Positions 47,723 to 58,262 of a DNA stretch of 64,000 nucleotides are shown here, in pieces; positions within the stretch are counted from its first letter, which is position 1, and every line of letters begins with the position of its first letter. Position numbers and translations under genes: made by a program. The stretch spans positions 32,971,501 to 33,035,500 of the forward strand of contig OX485805.1 of the NCBI GenBank assembly GCA_950295325.1, given 5' to 3'. The notes beneath the pieces were generated by a model. The model saw nothing but the letters and a program-made list of their open reading frames with translations, did not search any database and was not told the origin of the DNA. The stretch is from Polytrichum commune. Lineage: Eukaryota; Streptophyta; Polytrichopsida; Polytrichales; Polytrichaceae.

Positions 47723-50700
47723 TTCCACCCCGCAATTGTCACTTCACATCATCCACGACCAATTACTCTTTCATCACCTGCACGACACTAACAATCCGAC
47801 TCATAATCTGGCATCTCTATGCCTCTTTTATGAATCGACTTTTAACCCCCAATCCATGGGAGCTCTAAATGGAAATCACCTCTAATTGCATCACCTGGAA
47901 AATACATCAGCGCTTCAAGATAAAAAATTCCTGCCAATTCTATAGTAGTAGGTTATTGCCCCAAATGTGAAAGCCAGAAGAAACAACCAAAAGGCCCAGA
48001 AATCTGCGGGATTTTTAAACCTTTGAGAAACCCATGAAAGATGAAAACTTGAAAACTCGCCTGAAACCCTATATCGGGTAAAAAATCACCCAACGGATGC
48101 AATAGACTCACAGACTGATAGGCATTACGAGCCTCCCGAGCTTCCTGCGAAAGATCCCATCGTCTCCACAGCTTAGGGTCGCAATCGAAACGCAATAAGT
48201 ATTTTTCTTTTTTATCTTTTCTTTTATAAAAATGAATGGAGAGATTGAGGAATGTTGAACTGAACTCCGGGGTTTTCAGCTGATCGGGGGTTCGGGAATC
48301 TGTTGAGTGTTATCGATTCGGTGAGCCAAGTTGGCTATGGCGTGGCCACATGGGGCGACGATGCAACATGGGCGGGACCTCGTGAGGGGCCAACTCAGGT
48401 GCCAGTCCACTTGCGGACCTCGTTGAAGGCCCACCCACACATCCCTTGAGCTTACAAGTTTGGTAGGGCCAGGTAAAAGAATTTGAACCCTTACATGTGC
48501 CTAAAAGGTGGAGCTTTGGTTACATTTGGGTAATTTATTTTCATTAAAAGAAAAGAAATAAAGAAAAAGAAAAAAACAGAAACGTCAGTGTTCTTGCAAC
48601 CAACATGAATGTGAGCAAATTGTCCTTGTTTTGATCATGGTTCAAGTTTAAATCCAAACATGAACTTGTAGTCATTAAGCTTGAAACTTCTCCACCTAGA
48701 AAATCCATCCCCAAAAAATATGGGCCCCAACCTAGAGACGAAGTTCCACCATCTTGGGTATATGCAAGGATTCTCATACTTTTTCCTTTGACCCATAAAC
48801 TTGCAATTTTGAGCTCAGTTGTTCGTGGGCAACCTAATGAGGGCAAAACATTGCTTTCTGTGCCATAAGCTCAGTGCCCAGCAACACAAACAAATCCACA
48901 ACAAAAAGAAAAGAAGAAAACATTGGATTAAATCAACTTGAAACCAACTTGATATGAATATTGGACCCCTAAACATTAAATTTGGTATTGAACAGCAGAT
49001 ATGTGAGGTAGGAGACGTAAATCTCTCCAACAATTGTCAGGTAAACACTGCTTCACTTACATGCTGAGGCTATTACTGTAGAGGGCTTTTGATTTCATCG
49101 CAAGCTCATCGAAATAATAAAGTTGAGTCCCACTAAGTCAGTTTTCCCCCCATGGCAAGTCACAGCTACCCATGAGAATGTGAAATGTGGCAGTTTTGAA
49201 TTCTGGCATGGCAATTTGAAGCAAATGGTGAAGGAGTGAGAGTCATCAGTCAATCCTGTTGTTTGTATAGGTACTCTTTGAGTCCTATGGGTTTGGGAGT
49301 GATGGGGATTTTCATAGAAGGTGAGTAGGTACCTATGTGTTTGTGGTTCTCTGGTGAGTGATGATGAGCAATGGCAAGGAGTATTTCAGTGAAGTGAAGT
49401 CTACATGCAAAATTTAACTTGAAGGATGTCTTGAACCAATTGCACAAATCAGATTTGATGGAAATTACGAAGAAACATTCAAAATAGGCATTTCCAAACC
49501 AGATGGGCAACGCCAAATTCTGCCCACCTCACCCAGAAAGTCATACATTGCCAAATGATTCAAGTTCAACTTAACAGTAAACTTGTGCTTTCATAACCCT
49601 AAAAATGAAATGTCTGTCATCTGAGTCCAGTGCAACAATGAGCAGACTATTGTAGTCAGCCTCTACTAACGCATTATCCATATCCAGACTACTCTGACAC
49701 GCAAATACTGTTAGTGGTCTACTGAAGTACCTAGTTCTTGCAGACGCAATAAATAGTGACTACAGGTACTGCTGAGCTATACTGAAGCTCAAGTCATGCC
49801 ATCTGAAAAGACAAGAAATCATGAATTATCACAATAGATTTTCTTGCTGCTGCTCACACATATGTTTGCAGGAAGACAAGTGCAACCTGTGCTCAACTTG
49901 AACAATTGTCAAATCCATAGGTAAAATCCTTGCAGCCCTTTCCATGACAAAATTCAAGAATTGAACATGTGGCAAATACAAAACCAACCTTCCTTCAAGA
50001 ATGGGCTTGGAAAAAGTTTGTCTTTCAGTTTCTGGAAATCTCAACACTTTGTCCATGTTTAATGCACAACTGACTGAAGTCTGTACCAGGAGAATACAAG
50101 ATTTACCTGCACGCTGGTCTCTAGGCAGGGCAGGACTACAACTGGACATGCCACGACAGAACTAAAACTGCAGACCATCATTTCACCTTGTCCACAGACA
50201 GGAATGGTCCTGTAACATGACTTTCACTGCAACCTTGGGGCATTAGATCAAAGAGACGTTGACTTCAACTTGTATAAATCATGAAGGCTTATTGCAAAAG
50301 CTTCAATCTTAACAATCATATACATTGTATTTGACACTACATAAGTAAAGCCTTCTGTGGAACACACGACCATCTCTTAACAGTTTTCCCAATGTACATC
50401 TGTAGAGTCAGAAGAGTTTTCCGGGCTCTTCCACTAACTTCAGGAAGTACACTGCGCACAACATTTTTGTACTGGAGTGTAGTTGCTGGGACTGTTGACA
50501 GCATCAGCAGCAGGTCAGCGCCTAATATTCACATCTTTGTTCCAATGAATGCTGCCAAGAACCTTCACTGAGACAGTGCATGATGCTTAAGAGCCTCCAA
50601 AAGTGATCAAGCAACCCAGGTGCTTAATACAGCACCCCTCCATGCTCCTTTCCTGGAAGATACTTTTTCTGGAGAACATAAAAGGTGATGGCCACCTGCA

Positions 50701-51802
50701 GAATTGGATGCAAGATGTCAACTGCAAAAGCAATAACTAATCCAAGTGAATAAAAAATCAAACCTTGAAGAAAGTGGGAGCCCCTTGGTTATCGAAATTG
50801 CAAAAACAAGCAATATCCTATTTGTCAGGCAAACATACAATGTCACCAAACATAATGACAAGAGGTCAAAATTTACATCAGTGAGACCTATGTCTACTAT
50901 TAAGCATAATGAAGCAGCTGGTATCACATTTGAGTGCCATATATGATGTTTACATGTACACATTAAACAACCAGGACCTCAACAACGAAGGAGTATCCAG
51001 GACGTCACAGTGCTGTGCGGCTGGCCATCTAAAAAATCTTACAAAAACAGATAAGAGTTGATTCAATCACTTTGTGCAGCTCCATGTGAAGTCTGACATT
51101 TATAGAACTATGTTCATTGCTAAGTGCGGGAGACATGGTAGACTGGCATAATACATAGCCCTCACAGACACTTCTGCAAGAACCTACACTACAGATTCAA
51201 ATTATTCTTAGGTCTGTAGGAGAAGAAACCAATATAATTAAATCTCTCGTTTCAAGCAGTGAAGGTTAGAAAACTGACCAGGAACATGACAGTTGGTATG
51301 GTTCTGCACATATGTCTTCAACTCGAGTAACAAGAAGTGTCATCTCCATACAAACCAACCACCAATTATTGCAGTTGTCAAAAGCCGATGCTGAGCAGCC
51401 CTTCACTCCTCATTGGAGTCGTCAAACTTATCCAGATCTCCAACTCTGGCTGTCTGAAGGTGTACGTATTGACATCACATGGCGTGGCCATCAAAAAACA
51501 GGCTAGCATGTGATACAACCCAAAAAGTTTGCCAAGGTCTCTGCTAACCCTGATAAAACCCAATGATAAGTCACCCTTAGAGCATTCATGTGCCCAAAAT
51601 GCACTGTCTACGTCCCAATCTACTCAAAAGGGGTTGTGAAGCACCAAGAATATCTCGCATACTCATATGCCCTCATCTGTGATCCATTTAGAATACCACG
51701 ACTTTGAGAATTAAGCAGTAGGCTCTTTTCAGAATCCAAAACCCTAGATCACTATGCAGAGGCCGGAGTGTAATATTGTTGTGATGACATTTAGATGCCT
51801 TT
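47723..51802. other. Upstream of UBP27-like gene and downstream of MO25-like gene
   Basis: No further gene recognised. About 47723-48260 is the likely 5' UTR and promoter of the deubiquitinase gene; an acceptor-like TTTTCCAG at about 47898 (minus strand) hints at a 5' UTR intron. The part from about 51100 to 51802 is likely the 3' UTR of the MO25-like gene. A 106-codon open minus-strand frame at 49829-50149 has no known domain and is not called. Confidence 0.4.
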
Positions 51803-52846
51803 TTAGCGATTTCGAGGGGTAGAGGTGGTCGTGGTCGAAGCCAAGCCCTCTATTTCTTTGACTAGAAGCTCTTTCTCTTCTTCAAACTGCTCATCTTCCT
51901 TGTCAAGGTGGAAATCATCCAAGAACCTGAGGAGCTTCTCGCGATTCTTGGCTAGTATGTTGACAATTTGCGGAGGCTTTTGCGGGTTGGCCACAAACAC
52001 CTTGAACACATGGAACGCAGAAGACTGAATGTTCTTGCTGGGATCAGTGATCAACGTCATCATCACCCGTAGGTTCCGCACATCCGAAATGTAGAGCATC
52101 ATGATCGCCGAGTTCGACCTCTCCAACAAGATGTCACTCAGTAGTTTCAATGACTGTCTCCGGGTGACATAATTCGCCGATCTCAGCAGCTTATCAAAAT
52201 TGGCAAAAAAGGGTGCATACCGAGCGGTCAAATACGTCACCACAATTGCATTGTGCCGAGTGAGGAGTTCCTTGAATGTCGCGAAAGCATCTGACGCGAT
52301 GTCGAAGTTTGGAATCTCCACAAACTTGAAAAACATCTCAAAGCTCACGGACTCCAGCATGTACTTGGATAAAGTCCCATACCTGGCACACTCCCGCAAC
52401 ATACTCCCACAGTTGAGGGCTATCTCCTTATTCTCATAGCACAGAACAAGGAAATCCAGAAGCTCTGTATGGCTCTCGAGATACTCGAGGCCACATTGAG
52501 TGGATCCCACTTTCTGCCGCAACACAGCACCCCAGATGTGCACACAATCTTTGCGTGCCTCCCAGCCCAGGATGGGTAACCTTTGCACAATAAGCTCCAA
52601 CACATCAATCTTGCATGCTTCTTGCGTCACCTCCACCACCGTCTCCACGTTAGGCTCCGTGTCACTGTCCCCCAACAGCAGATCCTTCATGGCCTTGATA
52701 CTCTTGTCCACCTCCTCCAGCGATTTCTCCAGCAGCCGCACATCCGCCACTGTCTTGGAGTCCAGCGCCGACAGCGACTCTTTCACCTGCCGCACTAGCT
52801 CCGCCGGTGTCTTGGGCTTCAATTGCTTGAAGAACGAGAACGACAT
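51803..52846 (-). CDS. MO25: MO25/CAB39-like scaffold protein
   Basis: A single open exon of 347 residues, the normal length of the family (about 340). It starts MSFSFFKQLKPKTPAELVRQ, the conserved MO25 N-terminus; the ATG at 52846 is preferred over an in-frame TTG nine bases upstream. Mo25 helical-repeat words run through it: LGWEARKD (about 94-100), CGSMLREC (146-153), NFDIASDAFATFKELL (180-195), NYVTRRQSLKLLSDILL (225-241), FHVFKVFVANP and FEEEKELLVKEIEGL near the end. MO25 is an armadillo-like cytoplasmic adaptor; in animals it activates LKB1-STRAD and Ste20-type kinases, in plants and fungi it works with Ste20-like/NDR pathway kinases in cell division and polarity. The plant role here is inferred. 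The last dozen residues (T/S-rich, then NR) are variable. No frameshifts; a working gene is likely. Confidence 0.95.
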   Translation of the reverse strand: MSFSFFKQLKPKTPAELVRQVKESLSALDSKTVADVRLLEKSLEEVDKSIKAMKDLLLGDSDTEPNVETVVEVTQEACKIDVLELIVQRLPILGWEARKDCVHIWGAVLRQKVGSTQCGLEYLESHTELLDFLVLCYENKEIALNCGSMLRECARYGTLSKYMLESVSFEMFFKFVEIPNFDIASDAFATFKELLTRHNAIVVTYLTARYAPFFANFDKLLRSANYVTRRQSLKLLSDILLERSNSAIMMLYISDVRNLRVMMTLITDPSKNIQSSAFHVFKVFVANPQKPPQIVNILAKNREKLLRFLDDFHLDKEDEQFEEEKELLVKEIEGLASTTTTSTPRNR

Positions 52847-53750
52847 TGCGACCAAGCCGGCAGAAGGGAAGAGAAGAGCGACTGAGAGTGAGAGAATGGA
52901 GTCAAGAACTTCACCTAATGGCTCAATCCTCTCGGATCCGATGAGAGTGGACTTAAAGAGGACCAGATATCACACCAGCATATAGAAACCCCAGAGAGAG
53001 AGAGAGAGAGAGAGAGAAGGTTTTGGAGAATTCTTGAGTTATCTCGCTTCCACGAAGCTCCAAACGTGGATCACAACACTTGACTTTCGAAGACCACAGT
53101 CTGCGCGAAAAGACAAAAGAGCGATGCGAGGATTACATCATCGGGGCACAGGACAAGTAGAGGTGCAGTGTACAGAGTGACAGGGGCGGATCAATCCCAA
53201 TCCTGATGGAAAGCGAGAAAAATGGCGAAATAGAGAAAAACCTGAAGAAAGCAGGGTAGGGGAATCTAGAGACCAAATCGAAAGCCCAATCCACGCAGGA
53301 AGCAACCCTCCAATGAATCCGCGATGAAGAAGCAACTGTCCGAAGCTGCTGGCCGACACCCAAAACGTGCAAAACGACCAGGACAGACACGGAGGTGGCC
53401 TGCTGCTGCAAACATCTGCCACCCTGAGCGTAATCCGCTATGCTATTTGTGAAGGGCCCGAGAGACGTAGGGCGCAGAGAATCTGCAGGGGGCCTGACGA
53501 CGCCACATGAGATCCGTGGCGAGGTGAGAAGTTTACAAGCCAAAATCGGGGAGGCAGAGCGGCGGGCGGGCGGACGGGCGGGGGAAGACGAAGACGAAGA
53601 CGAAGACGAGAGCGGCCATGTCTCATCCTTCCTTCTTTCATCCATTCCATTCCATCCACCTTCTACGTTCATCCCTGGAGCCCTTCCTAGTAAAAGTGAA
53701 CAACAAAACATCCACACGCACTTATCAACATGAGGGTGTGTGAGTTAGAC
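52847..53750 (-). promoter_or_regulatory. 5' UTR and promoter region of the MO25-like gene
   Basis: GC-richer than the neighbourhood. It contains a (GA)n run at 52993-53017 and a GAAGAC repeat (53583-53610), which are CT-rich on the gene's strand, as is common in plant 5' leaders. An open minus-strand stretch at 53133-53717 is low-complexity (serine, arginine, proline) and is taken as leader, not protein. Start site not fixed. Confidence 0.45.
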
Positions 53751-54539
53751 TAAGAAGATAGATGAGTCGTGCATGCTTATTACTTTTCCCAACTAGCCCA
53801 CTTCTCCTAACATATTTGACACGCAATTAGTATGAGATGGTTAGTGAATCCAAATTGAGGCCGTTTTCACTTTCCTCTTGATTTTCGGAGCTCGTAACAA
53901 TATCTTATTCAATACCAAAGTGAAGATTTTGTCCTCGTTAAATCCCTAAGATCCCTAAGTATGTTGACTATGGAGCTTAAAATGGATACCATGTTTTGAG
54001 CACGCAATCCAACGTCTTTTAAACACATGTCTTTTTTGTATTCATTTTGAGAACCACGCCAAACCACATACTACTCAAATATAGGTGTGTAATTAAGGTA
54101 AGTAACCAAATTAGGCATATTTACCTTAACATATTAGGTATGTTGCTTTCAACACTTTTTGTCTCCACCTAAGGTCCCCTTTGCACTAGATAGAGAGATT
54201 GATCCCTAAGGGAATTTGGAGTCCACTTTGTCTCTCATAGATATGATATTTTGAAATTGTACAACATGAATATAGATTGTAATACAACTTTTGGTAGATA
54301 ATGATAGCTTGTTGTCTTGCCATGTTGTCCTTCTTGACACTTTACAAAATGTAACTTGAAAGAAGTTTAATGAACGTTTCAAACCATCCAATACAAAGAG
54401 AGAATATAGATCTAGTAGATATGAACATGCTAAAAGCATTCAAGGATTAAATAAGGGACCTTCACATGGGTGGGGAGCCTCAAGTCCACTTTACACTTGA
54501 GCTTTGAACTTGAGCGATTACTTTGTTTTGCTTGGCTTG
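53751..54539. other. Intergenic, nothing recognised
   Basis: AT-rich. A phrase near 54060-54110 (TACTCAAATATAGGTGTGTAATTAAGGTAAGTAACCA) recurs in diverged form near 58400-58430. Confidence 0.45.
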
Positions 54540-54900
54540 TAACCTCAAGGATGGCCTCTTCATTAGAAACCTAAATGTTGTGCATGGGTCACTATGAAAT
54601 TAAACACCCAGTATATGAGAAATTTACAGAGAAAAACATTGTCTACGTATTAACATTAGGCTAGTAGAAAATAGACTCGTGTCTTTTTACTAAGATTTTC
54701 AATTTAAATACTTCCTAAAGCCCAAGGCCCCTTTTGTACATAAACCTTTACTTCACAATTCTTTATGGCCTTTAAATGTGCACACTAGACAAAATCAATA
54801 CCTCTTTCTTATGTGTAATATGTACCATAATGCCTTAAATAATGCCTCTTTTTAACTCATGTTAGTTTGTACATGATACAAAGAGTCCACCCCTTGGGCT
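54540..54900. repeat. Direct repeat, unit 1
   Basis: Shared with unit 2 (55130-55850) in the same order: TAGAAAATAGACTCGTGT-like, CCCCTTTTGTACAT, CTTTACT, AAATG(T/C)(G/A)CACAC, AATACCTCT..CTTATGT, ATAATGCC and CTCATGTTAG. Divergence and extra inserted sequence in unit 2 indicate an old duplication. Confidence 0.6.
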
Positions 54901-55129
54901 TGTAATGCTTGGATGGTGCCACACTCTCATATTTTAGTAAATTTGAATGTTGTTTCAGTTGAAGTATGCGTAATTTTTGGTGAACTCAATTATGTGAAAT
55001 GGTTTGTTGATACGATTTCAATTTGTTTACAGTTAATAAGATGTATGTAATTGGAATCTGGTATATTTGGACAAACTACTTGTCCAAAAATAATAAAGGG
55101 ATGTGCACTTATGGGGACAAAAATCCCAA

Positions 55130-55850
55130 AGGTGGACTCTTTGTTGGAAACATGAATGATGTGAGTGGGTTACCATGATTTTAAACTCCCTAAACGCCAT
55201 AAGTTTATAGGCAAAAACAGATGTATACGTACTAACGCCATACTAGAAAATGGAATCATGTATTTATATTGAGCTTCTCAATGTAATGCAATAAATGCCT
55301 TCACTACGCATGAAAATATAAATCATGAATTGATTATGCCTTTATTATCTGTAAAATCCATGTTCACTTTCTAATGCCAAAGTCATTGAATGTTTTCTTC
55401 ATTCACAAAATGTAACTCAATGATTGCATCAAACAAACAAACAAATAAGAGCATAATAACTTAGCCACAATATGGAGAGCAAAACTCAAGGGAGCCCATG
55501 AGCACTCCAAGAGCCTTTGGCTTGTCCTAGAACCCAAATGCAAACCCTAATAAGAATGGACAAGGGAGTCATTGGGATTTTTTTACCATATGACAATAAT
55601 AAATGAGTTTGAATTGGATGAAATTAACACATCTATTGTCAATAAAAACTAAACCTTGCCCCCCCCCCTTTTGTACATCTACCTTTACTATAATAATAAT
55701 AATAATAATAATAGGCTTTCTAAATGCACACACCAGAGGAAATTAATACCTCTCCCTTATGTATATTATGTACGCTAATGCCTCAAATGACACCTTTTCT
55801 TACACTCATGTTAGGTTGCACATGGTATGAAGAGTCCCCTCGCCTCCAAG
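55130..55850. repeat. Direct repeat, unit 2
   Basis: Longer copy of 54540-54900 with about 350 bases of extra sequence, a poly-C run near 55660 and an (AAT)n microsatellite at 55690-55713. It ends close to a segment (55850-55985) shared with 9415-9545 and 13380-13505. Confidence 0.6.
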
Positions 55851-56558
55851 ACAAAAACAACAAATGACAAAAAAAAATCACCAACCACCATATTTGTGTA
55901 GTTTTGTGATCTATATTGTATTTCAAATTGATGGTTGAAATTGTGCAAAATTCATAAATAAACCAAATATACTAAAATTCTAGTTATGTGAATCCTTAGT
56001 GTTAGTTTGAAATTTTAATAATGTTGAAGTTTGAGGAGGAATTCTTTTGTAAATGATGGAAATTATTCTTCGATTATATGTTTCAATATTGTGGAATCAT
56101 GTCTACATGTGGAATTTCACCAACAGGTTGGCCCATACAACTCAAGCAAATTATAATTGTGATATGTTCTTACTTAAACACAAGTTCTTCATATATTATC
56201 ATGAGGAATGATTATGACTAACTTTGGGTCATAATTCTAAGCTTATGGATTGTGACGATCGCTCAAGATTGTTGTTACATTCCTCTTTTACACAAGAATA
56301 ATTCAAGCATGAATACACATGAGATACTAATTGTGATTGCTATGAGCTCCAACCACCTGACCAATGGAGAGACCAAAGATGATCCTCTCTCCTCCCCTGA
56401 GCTCTTTCTTATACCCAAGGGTACTCCTAGTCTTATCCATTTTCATTCATAATATCTAAGAAATATTTTAGAAGACTCAAGTCTTACTAAATATAGACAA
56501 CATCTTCCTTATCTATGTACATGGATCATTTCTAATTATTTGGCTCAGTCATAATCCT
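55851..56558. other. Intergenic, family C body
   Basis: No gene. About 56370-56490 parallels 9155-9290 and 23190-23320 (GATCCTCTCTCCTCC..GAGCTC and following), leading into array C3. Confidence 0.5.
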
Positions 56559-57043
56559 CTAGTTGGAGCTATCTAATTCCAACTTGATTCATTCATCCAT
56601 TCTTTTAGTTGGAACTTTCTAATTCCAACTAGATTTGTTCATTCATTCTTCTAGTTGGAATTGTCTAATTCCAACTAGATTCATTCATTCATTCTTCTAG
56701 TTGGAATTGTCTAATTCCAACTAGATTTATTTGTTGAGAGTTGCTAACTCCAATGAATAGCATCCATCCATTGGGAGTTGTCTTATTATGTATCATATCT
56801 TCTAGTTGGAGTTGTCTAACTCCAACACAAAGATCTTCTAGATGGGGGGGGGGGGGGGTGGGGGGTGGTGTGTGTGTCTAATTCGTAGTTGCAGTTGTCT
56901 AACTCCGATGCAAAGATCTTTGACTGGGAACTGTCTAATTCTTGTGCACAATTCCTTCACGAGTTGTGTAGCCCTTTGTGCATCATTCTCTCTTGGGTTG
57001 TCTGACCTAATTCTTACTTTGGAGTTGTTTGACTCCAAACACC
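56559..57043. repeat. Hairpin array C3 (short inverted repeats around a GTCT loop)
   Basis: Best array of the three. Two perfect 12-bp stems, CTAGTTGGAATT-GTCT-AATTCCAACTAG, lie 46 bases apart at 56651-56678 and 56697-56724. GTTGGAGTT-GTCT-AACTCCAAC is at 56805-56826. Weaker ones occur at 56559, 56606, 56893 and 57016. Spacers between the first units are near-identical (ATTCATTCATTCATTCTTC). A poly-G tract lies at 56842-56868. Confidence 0.85.
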
Positions 57044-57544
57044 ATATGCTCACATGCTAAGTACATCAAAATATGATTAGTCATTCTTTCTTGTATAATC
57101 CAATATTACATCTTTAAATCCGGGTATATCACAATTGTTAGAGAGTCTAAGCTCTTCATTAACAAGTTTTCAAACATTCCTTGACTTGTTATGAATACAT
57201 AACTTAGTTGTTTGATAGCATTCACTCCTTGACATCTCACTTTGAACATTATCATTTTATGTGACTTGCTTAAACTATGGAGAGTTTGAGGGATTGGTCA
57301 AAAATTGAATAGTTGAAGCTTTGCATGAAAGCTTGTTGGAAGCAAGTATCGAACTCCCAACAACTGTGAGTTTGAGTTGTAAGGTAAGGTAGTGTAGATG
57401 GGACCTCGAGGTGGCTGCACCTATGGGCCACCCTTACCCACTGCAACCTCCTTGATTCATGGGTATTCATCAAAACTTAGGGTTTCTTTTTGAGGTTTCA
57501 CAACCATCAGTTTATAGCCAGTCATAGGTATGGAGCATAACGGC
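57044..57544. other. Intergenic, nothing recognised
   Basis: AT-rich. The first 80 bases match the tails following arrays C1 and C2. No gene. Confidence 0.45.
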
Positions 57545-57920
57545 ACCATGGGCCTTGGCTTGGTGGTTAGGGCTCATGGCCCCCAATGAGGAGGTTGTGG
57601 GTTCTATTCCCCATGCCGGCGTGGTGCTCACCACCTTAGTCCACCCAACTATGGTGGGGGGTCCTTGGACCTTGTTTGTGTATGGGTACCTCAAAGTCCT
57701 TTGGGGGGATACCATGTCCGGTATCTTCAAGGCACCTAGTGGCTAGCTAGGAACTAGTATAGTGTGTCACTATAGTGTCCATCCTCGAAAGGGGGAGAAT
57801 AGTATTGCCCCAATGTCCCCTTGTCCAGTGGGCATCGGGTCATTGACATTACGAACGGACACTTTATTCACGCCGGCCCCTTGCTAAAAAGGGACCGGAG
57901 TTTCTATCTATCTATCTATG
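57545..57920 (+). mobile_element. tRNA-derived SINE with (CTAT)n tail
   Basis: It has a polymerase III-type A box TGGCTTGGTGG (57556-57566) and a B box GGTTCTATTCC (57600-57610; consensus GGTTCGANNCC), 33 bases apart as in a tRNA. The body is about 370 bp and ends GGGACCGGAGTTT(CTAT)4, a simple-repeat tail typical of SINEs. The 5' edge is approximate and no clear target duplication was found. A short open frame across it has no meaning as protein. Confidence 0.7.
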
Positions 57921-58033
57921 GAGCATACAATTTCTTCAAGTGCATGATTTTCATTGGTTGATTGTTTGGGGAATGTGGAGTTTGTGCATATACTTTGTAG
58001 GATATGAAGCATTTGTTTTAGATAAGTAGGTCG

Positions 58034-58262
58034 GTGAGAGGGAATTATCACATACGAGCATACTTCTCATTCACCCAATCAACAAGCCTTGGAATTATAT
58101 GTACAATGGAGGTTACGTTAATATTTTTTGATAATAGAATTAGCTTTTAAGATCCCGAATTAGTAAAATCAAAAGTTCTTGAGATGGATACGCCACAAAC
58201 ATGTAGAGGGTCGGTTTCTAACATGAATGGATGAAAGGTATGTTCGTATGCAACATTTTTCT
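58034..58262. mobile_element. MITE-like repeat, family B, copy 3
   Basis: It starts GTGAGAGGGAATTATCACAT then ACGAGCATAC, and ends with the inverted match GGTATGTTCGTATGCAACAT preceded by ATGAATGGATGAAA. The same termini are seen at 38011-38306 and 39391-39635. The interior is diverged. Confidence 0.6.

Noticed and set aside
47355-47885. Open plus-strand frame of 176 codons
   Set aside because: Antisense to UBP27 exon 1; no domain and no start support.
49829-50149. Minus-strand open frame of 106 codons
   Set aside because: No family match, no neighbouring exons and no conserved motif.
53133-53717. Minus-strand open frame of 194 codons upstream of MO25
   Set aside because: Composed of serine-, proline- and arginine-rich low-complexity text from CT-rich repeats; it overlaps the likely leader and matches no family.
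56559-57043. CRISPR-like array
   Set aside because: Repeats and spacers are not uniform in length, the spacers are themselves repetitive, and the host is a plant. It is treated as a hairpin array.
57555-57746. Short protein-coding gene on the plus strand
   Set aside because: The frame lies across the SINE with its pol III boxes; it has no domain and reads as chance.
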